A DNA stretch of 5,755 nucleotides from Planctomycetota bacterium (GCA_003644265.1 QNBX01000231.1:1-5755); one strand, 5' to 3'; shown: positions 1 to 5,725, numbered from the stretch's first letter. Numbers and translations are program-made. The notes: generated from the sequence alone by a model not told the origin.

Positions 1-650
1 CGCCCCACTCCCGGACGGCCTGCGTTGTCGAGAGCCCGCTTCATGGCTTCTCCTACTCCCGCGCCCGCGGTCATCTGCAAGATCCTCCGACGGGTCTTCT
101 CGATGTTCGCCTGAGTCTCCGCGAACCTTCTCTGTCGGTTGAACTCGTCCCACGCCTCGCCGGGAGAGATGTTCCCACCCGTCCGCGAAATCGCCGCCGT
201 CATCGCCGTCGTTCGCTCTGCGCCCGCCGTGATCGCGGTCAAGAACGTCTTGTTCTCACCCCACCACCTCGCCATATCCGCTGAGACTTCAGCGTCCAGG
301 CCAAGAGCGGCGAGAACCTTTCGTACGCTGTCAGGTAGGACTCCTTCAAGGAACGACGCCGCTCCGGGGCCGAGCCGTTCGTTTGCTTCCGCAACCCCGA
401 TGGCTAGGCCCGCGAGAGGAATAGCGAGAAGGGCACTCTTGAATGCGTTGACGAGAGTCCCGAAGCGGACATCCCGCATTGAAATCTTTTTCCCCGGCGT
501 TCCCTTGCCGGGGCGGTCAGCGTCACGCTCGGCGTCCTTCTGATCCTTGCGTGTCTTCTCCGTGCGTTCCTCAAGCGAGTCCGCCTCTTCCTTGGAATCC
601 TTAAGATCCAGAACCACGCGGATCTTGGCTTCCCGAAGTTCGGTCGGCAT
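1..650 (-). CDS. Partial tail protein, possible tape measure N-terminus (3' end outside window)
   Basis: The frame opens with ATG at 650 and stays open to the window edge, giving 216 residues without a stop. The start overlaps the previous stop by one base (TAATG), and an AGGAG lies five bases upstream of the ATG. Residues 6-16 look like a beta strand. Residues 17-45 are rich in Glu, Lys, Asp and Arg and look like a coiled coil. A Gly/Lys/Pro linker covers about 46-55, and residues 70-88 form a hydrophobic, Ala/Leu/Ile-rich stretch. The rest is predicted helical, with another charged helix at about 168-192. A short strand, then coiled coil and hydrophobic helices, placed after tail-tube and tail-terminator-like genes, fits the start of a tape measure protein, which sets tail length. 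The total length is unknown, and a minor tail protein is equally possible. The reading frame is well supported; the function is inferred. Confidence 0.8.
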   Translation of the reverse strand, partial: MPTELREAKIRVVLDLKDSKEEADSLEERTEKTRKDQKDAERDADRPGKGTPGKKISMRDVRFGTLVNAFKSALLAIPLAGLAIGVAEANERLGPGAASFLEGVLPDSVRKVLAALGLDAEVSADMARWWGENKTFLTAITAGAERTTAMTAAISRTGGNISPGEAWDEFNRQRRFAETQANIEKTRRRILQMTAGAGVGEAMKRALDNAGRPGVG

Positions 651-1168
651 TAGGACTCCTGAAGGTTGATGACGGGGTGATAGAACCGATCAGCCGTGCA
701 GATCAGCGAGAACAGGTAGTCACGGAACAGGTAGTATTGACTCGCGATGTAGGACGCAGCCGGGGCGCTCTTGGCCTTGAACTGGATGACCACGCCGTCG
801 TCCGTGTTGAGTAGTTCCACCGCGTTGAATAGCACCTCCTCGACTTCCAACAGCCCGCGACCCTGAGAGCGCGTCTGACTCGTCCGCTGCCCACCGACCA
901 TCGGGTGTTCACCGTAGGCGTCTCCCGCGTGCCCGACCCCGAGCGAGATAACCACCTCCTGATCCAACAGGTCCGGATCGTCTTGGTCGCTGGTCGCGCC
1001 ACCGGGACGGATGATCGCCATCGGAAGGATGATCTTCTCGGCTGTCTCTTCGATGGGCGAAGCGGAGATAATGACCGACTGCGAGGAGAACGCGACGGTA
1101 GCACCATCGGGCCACGTCTGCGCCCGGATGAGGTACTGAAGTTGGCGGAAGTCTTGCCAGGCGTTCAC
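650..1168 (-). CDS. Tail-terminator-like protein (tentative)
   Basis: A 172-residue protein starting with GTG at 1168, in a GTGA overlap with the upstream stop, which suggests translational coupling. GAGGAG lies eight bases before the GTG. The N-terminal part is helical (WQDFRQLQYLIRAQ), followed by alternating strands at about 24-55, an acidic loop with DQDDPDLLDQ at about 61-70, then strand EVVISLGVGHAG. A Ser/Thr/Arg/Gly-rich segment follows at about 94-106, then a helix (LLEVEEVLFNAVELL). The C-terminal 50 residues carry aromatic residues and end near DRFYHPVINL. The alternation of strand and helix, the length and the position beside a tail-tube-like gene resemble tail terminator proteins, which cap the tube and join it to the head. 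In lambda the terminator gene precedes the tube gene; here it would follow it. No diagnostic motif was found. A minor tail or connector protein is the alternative. Confidence 0.85.
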   Translation of the reverse strand: MNAWQDFRQLQYLIRAQTWPDGATVAFSSQSVIISASPIEETAEKIILPMAIIRPGGATSDQDDPDLLDQEVVISLGVGHAGDAYGEHPMVGGQRTSQTRSQGRGLLEVEEVLFNAVELLNTDDGVVIQFKAKSAPAASYIASQYYLFRDYLFSLICTADRFYHPVINLQES

Positions 1169-1401
1169 GTCACCATCTCCTCGGCCTTCCCGATCAGGCT
1201 CTCAAGCCGGTGTTCCTCGACGGCCTGCCGCACGGCGTCAACGATCATGCTCACCACACGTTCGGCTTGCAACTCTGCGAGTTCATCTCCCGCCGTGACG
1301 CACGCTTCCCGTTCCCGCTCGTCAAGCGTCACCCACTCGGCGAGCGAGAGTTTCCCGCCGGCCCGTACGAAGTCGCGAACGTTGACGGTCACCTCGTTCA
1401 T
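1165..1401 (-). CDS. Small helical protein in tail-assembly-chaperone position
   Basis: A 78-residue protein. Its ATG overlaps the upstream gene's TGA as ATGA, and its own TGA overlaps the next gene's GTG, so it sits inside a chain of coupled genes. AAGGA lies nine bases upstream. The first ten residues look like a beta strand (VTVNVRDF). The remainder is highly charged and helical: LAEWVTLDEREREACVTAGDEL, a long amphipathic helix at about 41-64, then a short charged end. Small acidic helical proteins in this position, between tail tube and tape measure, often assist tape-measure folding, as lambda gpG does. The usual chaperone pair made by programmed frameshifting is not evident: I saw no canonical slippery heptamer near the 3' end. 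The function is inferred from position only. Confidence 0.8.
   Translation of the reverse strand: MNEVTVNVRDFVRAGGKLSLAEWVTLDEREREACVTAGDELAELQAERVVSMIVDAVRQAVEEHRLESLIGKAEEMVT
1177..1182 (-). promoter_or_regulatory. Ribosome-binding site supporting a GTG start at 1168
   Basis: GAGGAG lies eight bases before GTG at 1168, inside the end of the 78-aa gene. An ATG between the two (at 1176) belongs to the 78-aa frame, so GTG is the start that gives the GTGA overlap and the long 172-aa frame. Confidence 0.7.
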
Positions 1402-1955
1402 AGCGCCAAGTCCTTGATAAACGCCATCTCCGCCACGCGGTTCGTCTTGTCAGGGATAGCGTACCAAACCACGTTGGTAACCTGTTCCTCCGATGCGTTC
1501 AACCCCCACGATGCGTCCTCCGCCGCAACCGGAACTGCGTCACGAAGGATGATCGCCCGATGTCTGAGCGAAGCATTCGGAACGAATAGGAGCTTCATCG
1601 ACTTCGTGGAGAGCAGCGTTCCCGCTCGCCCGTTGTCCACCCTGAACCGCACGTTCGTCTCTCCGGACGGATCGCCGGTCACGGTGTCGGGGAAGATTGC
1701 CGCCATAGCGTCGTTGTCTATCCCTCTGAGCGTTGCCGCAAGGAAGAGGGGATATCCGGCGTGGATGACCTCCCAAGGCGCTCCGCCCCACTCCTCGGCT
1801 GTCAGGACGTAAGACTGAGACTTGAGTCGGACGGTGATCTGGTGAACGTCCCCGAGAACCGTCCCCCCGTACGGGTCCGCCGCGGAGAGGTCTGTCGGGT
1901 CTTTGACGATCTTGCCGGGGACTCTGAGGATGTTCCGTGTGGCCGGCGATGCCAT
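1398..1955 (-). CDS. Tail-tube-like protein
   Basis: A 185-residue, mostly beta protein. Its ATG follows the upstream TAG directly with no gap; AAGGGG lies about nine bases upstream. Visible landmarks are an N-terminal segment with PTDLS and YGGTVLGDVH (about 21-38), strands around ITVRLKSQSYVLTAEEWGG, a helix-loop at about 60-88 with HAGYPLFLAATLRGIDNDA followed by IFPDTVTGD, and strands around KSMKLLFVPN. A C-terminal part has RAIILRDAVPV and YAIPDKTNRV. An N-terminal 'GG...LG' loop, a strand-rich core and a C-terminal segment ending in a hydrophobic strand are typical of phage tail-tube subunits, which stack into the rings of the DNA channel. The place directly after a gpG-like gene agrees. 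I base the call on fold-like pattern and context, not on a diagnostic motif. A tail completion protein is the alternative. Confidence 0.85.
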   Translation of the reverse strand: MASPATRNILRVPGKIVKDPTDLSAADPYGGTVLGDVHQITVRLKSQSYVLTAEEWGGAPWEVIHAGYPLFLAATLRGIDNDAMAAIFPDTVTGDPSGETNVRFRVDNGRAGTLLSTKSMKLLFVPNASLRHRAIILRDAVPVAAEDASWGLNASEEQVTNVVWYAIPDKTNRVAEMAFIKDLAL

Positions 1956-2600
1956 CTATCCGATCCCCTTCGCGACGAACTCCTCGATCGAGTCCGCGAT
2001 GTCCTGCTCATTCTGCGGCGTGATGCCGATGAACGGGCGCTGATTTACCTGGGTGGTGAGTTCCGTTTTCCCGAGCAGGGGTGCCATCTTGAAGAAGAAC
2101 TTTTCCCGGTTCTCCTTCTGCTTCGGGCCGAGCCGTTTCTTCTTCTTCCACTCGCCCTCGCGCTTCTCCATACCGATGAACCGGCCTATCGTGGTCTTGG
2201 CCTGCTCGGTGACTGGTTGAGAGGAAGATAGCCCGAACTGGTGATCAGCCGCGTAAGGAAGCGCGGAACCCACTTCAAGGAACCCCTTGGCGGTCGTCCC
2301 GGAGATGGACTGAGCAAGGTTCCCGGTCCCCATGAGCGCGGGTCGTCGGTCAAAGAACCGATCGAGGATCCCGCCCCCCGTATTCGTCCAATTCACCATA
2401 GCGGCGAGGTTGACGAAGGGGTCTTCCATCGACGGGTAGCGTTCGGGCCAGGTGAACTCGCCGAGCTTCTGGTCTAGGAACGCCTTCTGCGACTGCGCTT
2501 CGATGATGCGGATTACGACTTTGCCGATGCCCTCGGAGTCCATAGCGCGACGGGAGATGTCACCGAATTCGGATCCGGTTGCCACGACCGTCGTAACCAT
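1956..2600 (-). CDS. Phage virion morphogenesis protein, Mu gpG-like (tail completion)
   Basis: A 214-residue protein with three landmarks of the Mu gpG / P2 gpS virion morphogenesis family, in the expected order. RRPALMGTGNLAQSIS at 85-100 corresponds to the family's 'PL..tG.L..S' element. GSALPYAADHQFG at 111-123 corresponds to 'YA..HQfG'. RPFIGITPQNEQDI at 188-201 corresponds to the C-terminal 'RpFlGls..d...I' element, followed by a helix. Family members act at the head-tail junction during tail completion or joining. The start is ATG at 2600, with GGAGAG just upstream and ten bases after the previous stop. At 146-168 there is a strongly basic, lysine-rich insertion (a run of four lysines, then RLGPKQKENREK) between the second and third elements. 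This is the firmest family call in the window. Confidence 0.9.
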   Translation of the reverse strand: MVTTVVATGSEFGDISRRAMDSEGIGKVVIRIIEAQSQKAFLDQKLGEFTWPERYPSMEDPFVNLAAMVNWTNTGGGILDRFFDRRPALMGTGNLAQSISGTTAKGFLEVGSALPYAADHQFGLSSSQPVTEQAKTTIGRFIGMEKREGEWKKKKRLGPKQKENREKFFFKMAPLLGKTELTTQVNQRPFIGITPQNEQDIADSIEEFVAKGIG

Positions 2601-2610
2601 GCTCTCTCCA

Positions 2611-3051
2611 TTACGGCTTCGGCGGATCGGGGATCAGATCGTCATAGTTCGGGCGATCCGTGTCAGGGCGCACTGTCTCCTGATCCTGCCGTTCGTCGCT
2701 CGGGGTCAGGACCGAGGTAGTCGTCGGGGTGATCCGGTTCCGACCCGTCACTCTCGCGACCGACTCACACGCCTGTTGGAACTCCTCGTACAGTTTGTCT
2801 GCGGTGGTCCCCGGAGCCTCGGCCCACTTGTAGAGAAGGGCAATCACGCCCTTGACCGCGGCGCGAACGTGGATGGCTTCCGAGCCGTCGTAAGCCACGC
2901 CCGCGATCTCTTGGAACTCCGCCGAAGCGTCCGTGGCGGCAAGGCCGAGGATCGTGGCGTCCACCACCGTTGCGTTCTCTTCCCCCGCGTTCGTGAGCTG
3001 AACGAGACGGGTCGCCGGGTAGCGTGCCTGAACCTCTGTCGCGAGAGTCAT
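2611..3051 (-). CDS. Head-tail connector, gp36/DUF1320-like
   Basis: A 146-residue protein. The first half is helical: TEVQARYPATRLVQLTN is followed by TVVDATILGLAATDASAEF (about 28-46) and a compact helix HVRAAVKGVIALLYKW (about 61-76). A third helix, DKLYEEFQQACESVARVTG, covers about 85-103. This order, with an early 'LTN' segment, an Asp/Ala-rich helix, a hydrophobic 'A..(L/I)LY' helix and a later charged helix, resembles the DUF1320/gp36 family of Mu-like phages, which sits at the head-tail interface. The C-terminal 40 residues (NRITPTTTSVL onward) are polar, Asp- and Pro-rich and probably disordered, ending DDLIPDPPKP. ATG at 3051 has AGGAGG seven bases upstream. The neighbours, a decoration-like protein before and a gpG-like protein after, fit this role. 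Confidence 0.87.
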   Translation of the reverse strand: MTLATEVQARYPATRLVQLTNAGEENATVVDATILGLAATDASAEFQEIAGVAYDGSEAIHVRAAVKGVIALLYKWAEAPGTTADKLYEEFQQACESVARVTGRNRITPTTTSVLTPSDERQDQETVRPDTDRPNYDDLIPDPPKP

Positions 3052-3058
3052 TCGCTAC

Positions 3059-3064
3059 CCTCCT
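3059..3064 (-). promoter_or_regulatory. Ribosome-binding site for the 146-aa connector gene
   Basis: AGGAGG, a full match to the Shine-Dalgarno core, overlaps the TAG stop of the decoration-like gene and lies seven bases before ATG at 3051. The site touches the end of the Pro-Thr-coding repeat, so the repeat leads directly into the next gene's initiation region. Confidence 0.85.
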
Positions 3065-3623
3065 ACGTAGGCGTCGGGGTTGGAGTGGGAGTCGGCGTCG
3101 GTGTCCTCGGGGTTGGAGTCGGGGTCGCCGTGGGCGTGGCCGTAGGCGTCGGCGTCGGGAGAACGTCCAGAGCGTCAACGTATCCGCCGACGTTCCGCAT
3201 GATCGCGTCTACCGTCGTCGCGTCGATGTAGTTCCCGACGTAGCCGACCCTTGCCCCTGTCCCGCCAGGGTCGAGAACCGTGTAATCCCCGTCGTTCGTC
3301 GCGAAGATGCTCTTTCCGTTGTCCGCTGCCGTTCCCGCAAGAGACGAGACAGGGCAGTCAGGCCAGCGGAACGGACCTGTCGCGAGGATCGCCCGCGTCT
3401 TCGGACTGGAACCCGTCGCGCCCGTCACTTCGTCGCCGACGTGCCACCCGAGGAGTTTGTCCGTCTCGGTACCATCGTAGGGCTTGCACGCGCCCACATC
3501 CGTATCGCAGGAACACAGCGCACCACGGTAGATGACGGCGGCGTTCAGGATCTCGGGAGTCGCTTGGACACTCCGATCGTCTTGGTGAATGTCGAAGTCG
3601 GTTCGATCCGCTGTCAGTCCCAT
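3063..3623 (-). CDS. Capsid-decoration-like protein with Pro-Thr C-terminal tail
   Basis: A 186-residue protein. The frame is open back to 3890, but I choose ATG at 3623: it has AAGGAG six bases upstream, starts ten bases after the previous stop, and the longer start would run 89 codons into the preceding gene. The opening MGLTADRTDF and the later FATNDGDYTVLDPG plus ARVGYVGNYIDATTVDAIM (about 107-142) resemble small beta-rich capsid decoration or head-stabilising proteins found beside capsid genes. Three cysteines at 37, 39 and 46, and one at 90, are unusual for such proteins. Residues 156-186 are a Pro-Thr repeat interrupted by two Ala and one Arg and running to the stop. The decoration role is inferred from pattern and gene order. 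A minor head protein is the alternative. Confidence 0.85.
   Translation of the reverse strand: MGLTADRTDFDIHQDDRSVQATPEILNAAVIYRGALCSCDTDVGACKPYDGTETDKLLGWHVGDEVTGATGSSPKTRAILATGPFRWPDCPVSSLAGTAADNGKSIFATNDGDYTVLDPGGTGARVGYVGNYIDATTVDAIMRNVGGYVDALDVLPTPTPTATPTATPTPTPRTPTPTPTPTPTPT
3066..3158 (-). repeat. Degenerate hexanucleotide repeat encoding a Pro-Thr tail (186-aa gene)
   Basis: The coding strand repeats a two-codon unit (Pro CCN, Thr ACN) about 15 times with drift at third positions. It encodes residues 156-186, with Ala replacing Pro-Thr phase partners twice and one Arg. Third positions vary while the amino acids are largely kept, so this is not a simple perfect microsatellite. It ends right at the TAG stop. 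The plus strand of this stretch is very G-rich. Confidence 0.95.
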
Positions 3624-3629
3624 TCGTGT

Positions 3630-3635
3630 CTCCTT
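3630..3635 (-). promoter_or_regulatory. Ribosome-binding site that sets the start at 3623
   Basis: AAGGAG overlaps the TAA stop of the preceding 465-aa gene and lies six bases before ATG at 3623. It decides the start of the 186-aa gene against the much longer open frame reaching back to 3890. Confidence 0.85.
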
Positions 3636-5031
3636 ACGTCGGAGTCGGGGTTGCGGTTGGCGTCGGGGTCGGTGTGGGCGTCGGCGGTGGGTCGCCCCAG
3701 CTCGCAGCGCCAGCAGTCGAAGGCAGGTATCCGTACCCACCCCGAACGAACCACTTCTGAAGATCGCCCGTCTCGGTAACCGTGTCAGTGTGGGTGAACT
3801 CGTCGTTGCGGAGGAACGGGGTAGCCCCTCCAACGACAGCCCACCACCCACCATCGAACGCCGTGAACGGAGCGAGAACCACGTCATCAACCAGAATGTT
3901 CCCGGTCGTGTTCCCGGTCACCGCGACCTTGACCAGCGGATCCTCTTGGTTCCACGTTTTGAACCAGTTCTTCACGCCGAGCGCGATCTTGATGATGTGC
4001 CAGTTCGCATCGGCAACGGTCGCTATGTTCAACGTGGCAGTCTGGGAACCGAGGGTTAGAGTGATCGTCCCGTCTGCGTTGTCCTCGCGGTAGACGGCGA
4101 CCTGTAGGTACATGGGCTCCAACTCCTGCCCAAGACCACCGATCCCCGTCTCGCGGATCTGCGCACGACGGACGTTGAGGTTCTGCTGGATCGTCCGGTT
4201 GACGTTGATGAACCGAACCGAAGTCGGGTCCGTCTCGCCCTCCGAGTTCCGGTAGTAGATGTTGCGGTCCAGCTTGACGCCCGTGATGGAGTCCAGCGTC
4301 CACCCTGTCACGTCCGACACAGCCGCCACTGTAGCGAGTCCCGCCGTGTAGGTGAGCGCACTAGACGTGAACGTGGGGTTACTCAGGAACCGTTGAGAGT
4401 CCCGAGCGGACAAGGCAGCGATCTGCCCCACAGGTCGATCGCCCGGCTGGCCTGTTCCTCCCTTGAGCGAGAGGTAATCTTTCAGGCGCTCCTGCCCGCG
4501 GAACTCGAACGTCTCTTGATGCTCCTGCGTCCCCGAGTGTTCGTCGGAAACACAGTTCACGGTCTTGACATCGGCAGTCTGTCCGTCGAGGTCGTAACCG
4601 TTCTCGTCCACGTTGAGACGCCAGATCGTTCCGTTTCCGACGTTCGCTCCGCCAGCAACCGCGGCACCAAACGTGAACCCTCGCTCCTCAACGGTCAGCG
4701 TGTTCGTGTTGAAGTATTCGTAGAGAGACTTCCGGAAGATCCGCACGGGGTCAGGCTCGGGAGAGTTGATGAGCTTCCCGTACAGGAGCATGATCGGGTC
4801 GAGAACAGACCGAACCACGCCAGGGGAGAGCGCGTTGGAAACCTGCGATCGGAACGCCGTCCACCCCGCCAACGTCTCCGCGGAGTAGTCGCCCTTCACC
4901 GCATCGACCAGTTGAGACTCGATCCCGAGGAAGTTGGTCGCGTTCGCTTCTGCGAATTGGCGCAACTCCTCAAATCCGAGAACGGCGTACCCGGCCATGA
5001 GCCGGATCTCAGCTTCAGACGGGTCTGCCAT
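3634..5031 (-). CDS. Large virion protein with CBM-like beta-sandwich and Pro-Thr tail
   Basis: A 465-residue protein; ATG at 5031 follows GAGGTG by four bases. Residues 1-110 are helical (LGFEELRQFAEAN, then LLYGKLIN and PVRIFRKSLYEYF). Residues 118-180 are mixed, with FTFGAAVAGGANVGNGTIWRL. Residues 215-388 look like a galactose-binding or CBM4/9-type beta-sandwich: opening FLSNPTF, VTGWTLDSITG, repeated strands, GTITLTLGSQTATLNI, a WHIIKIALG strand and the closing ILVDDVVLAPF, the usual 'DDV.L.P' ending of that fold. Residues 392-437 hold a Trp/Gly-rich module (DGGWWAVVGGATPF to GGYGYLP). Residues 448-465 are a Pro-Thr tail. Gene position next to a decoration-like protein makes it a capsid-associated protein. 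It could itself be the major capsid protein, but the CBM-like domain favours a surface or decoration role. Binding to glycans is inference. Confidence 0.88.
   Translation of the reverse strand: MADPSEAEIRLMAGYAVLGFEELRQFAEANATNFLGIESQLVDAVKGDYSAETLAGWTAFRSQVSNALSPGVVRSVLDPIMLLYGKLINSPEPDPVRIFRKSLYEYFNTNTLTVEERGFTFGAAVAGGANVGNGTIWRLNVDENGYDLDGQTADVKTVNCVSDEHSGTQEHQETFEFRGQERLKDYLSLKGGTGQPGDRPVGQIAALSARDSQRFLSNPTFTSSALTYTAGLATVAAVSDVTGWTLDSITGVKLDRNIYYRNSEGETDPTSVRFINVNRTIQQNLNVRRAQIRETGIGGLGQELEPMYLQVAVYREDNADGTITLTLGSQTATLNIATVADANWHIIKIALGVKNWFKTWNQEDPLVKVAVTGNTTGNILVDDVVLAPFTAFDGGWWAVVGGATPFLRNDEFTHTDTVTETGDLQKWFVRGGYGYLPSTAGAASWGDPPPTPTPTPTPTATPTPT
3637..3690 (-). repeat. Degenerate hexanucleotide repeat encoding a Pro-Thr tail (465-aa gene)
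   Basis: Eighteen codons of alternating Pro and Thr, with one Ala and an opening run of three Pro, end the 465-aa gene exactly at its stop codon. The unit (CCN ACN) and the Ala interruption match the tail of the next gene downstream, although the copy here is shorter. Confidence 0.93.
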
Positions 5032-5039
5032 TCATCACC

Positions 5040-5711
5040 TCACCAGTTGCGCTTGACCATCGTCGGCTCAGTACCGGGCTCGAACGGGCGGTGCTTCCTA
5101 TTCTGGACTCGGATCATGTAGACGAAACATCCGATCGGCTTGTCGTCTTCCTTGGGGACGAACGGGACTAGGCGCTGTCCCAAGACGCTCCGGATGCCGC
5201 CGAGATGGTTGGTCCGGGTAAACGTCCTTCCTTCCGAATCCATCTCCTGCTTGGCGTCCACCCTGTAGTCTCGGATGATCTTGCTCTGTACGTGAACCTT
5301 GACCAAATCCACCTGAGCCTCGGTCAAAGCGTTGACGACGCCTTCCCGAAGATCGGAAACCATCTTGTGCTTGTCCCCGTCAGGCCGGATCTCGCCTTCC
5401 GTTTTCGAGAAGCAGACTCCACCAAGAGTGAAATAACTACTCGGGGCATCCATCGTCACGCCGCAGAGATACAGGTTGGTCGGTGATGCCTTGGGTAGTT
5501 CGATTGTCGGAACGTCGATCGTGACGGCCTCGAACTCTTCGCGCCTCCCGTCAACGACGGTGGGGGCATCCGCCACTTCGGGCGAACCCTTGCGACAGGG
5601 CGAACAATCCTTGAACCGCTTGTCGTCGTCCTCGCCGAACGTGGACCCGCAAGTATCACAGACCTTGCTGGACTCCACGTCCGACGTGACCTGTGTGGCC
5701 GTGTCAGACAT
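5040..5711 (-). CDS. Unrecognised protein with N-terminal zinc ribbon
   Basis: A 223-residue protein that I do not recognise. Cys18, Cys21, Cys36 and Cys39 form CX2C-X14-CX2C (CDTCG and CSPCR), a zinc-ribbon pattern with an acidic knuckle between the pairs. A linker of about 40-60 residues (GSPEVADAPTVVDGRREEF) follows. From about 65 to the end comes a globular part with strands (AVTIDVPTIEL, NLYLCGVTM, YFTLGGVCFSK), a helix at about 120-140 (LREGVVNALTEAQVDLVKVHV) and a basic C-terminal strand region with GCFVYMIRVQNRKHRPF. The frame is open to the window edge, but ATG at 5711 with AGGAG five bases upstream, after a likely stop of another gene, is the best start. Its place just before the large virion gene suggests a head or assembly role, or a small regulatory passenger in the structural operon. 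Confidence 0.82.
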   Translation of the reverse strand: MSDTATQVTSDVESSKVCDTCGSTFGEDDDKRFKDCSPCRKGSPEVADAPTVVDGRREEFEAVTIDVPTIELPKASPTNLYLCGVTMDAPSSYFTLGGVCFSKTEGEIRPDGDKHKMVSDLREGVVNALTEAQVDLVKVHVQSKIIRDYRVDAKQEMDSEGRTFTRTNHLGGIRSVLGQRLVPFVPKEDDKPIGCFVYMIRVQNRKHRPFEPGTEPTMVKRNW

Positions 5712-5716
5712 AGTGT

Positions 5717-5721
5717 CTCCT
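5717..5721 (-). promoter_or_regulatory. Ribosome-binding site that sets the start at 5711
   Basis: AGGAG lies five bases before ATG at 5711. The same GGAGACAC string precedes the 186-aa gene's start. The site matters because the 223-aa frame has no upstream stop inside the window, so this is the main evidence for the chosen start. Confidence 0.7.
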
Positions 5722-5725
5722 GTTC

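Noticed and set aside
139..543. Plus-strand frame of 134 codons opposite the partial tail gene
   Set aside because: The minus strand there is open over the whole 650 bases with a coupled start and sensible protein features; the plus frame is Arg/Ala/Ser-rich shadow.
1165..1200. Programmed frameshift at the end of the 78-aa gene, as in lambda G/GT
   Set aside because: The only candidate, CGGGAAG, does not fit the X XXY YYZ heptamer, and the next gene has its own GTG with a good ribosome-binding site.
3063..3158. CRISPR array or tandem direct repeat element
   Set aside because: The repeat unit is six bases with no spacers, lies in a coding frame and varies mainly at third codon positions, so it is a peptide-coding repeat.
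2452..3779. Long plus-strand reading frames over the connector and decoration genes (up to 259 codons)
   Set aside because: They lie antisense to well-supported genes, are rich in Arg, Val and Gly as expected from GC-rich shadows, and their Val-Gly run is just the reverse strand of the Pro-Thr repeat.
3624..3890. Longer start for the 186-aa gene, giving 275 residues from ATG at 3890
   Set aside because: The extra 89 codons overlap the 465-aa gene in another frame, the translation there is Arg/Ser-rich shadow sequence, and the ATG at 3623 has a good ribosome-binding site.
4393..5121. Plus-strand frame of 242 codons opposite the large virion gene
   Set aside because: Its composition is Arg/Leu/Val-rich shadow sequence with no recognisable motif, and it spans two real minus-strand genes and the gap between them.
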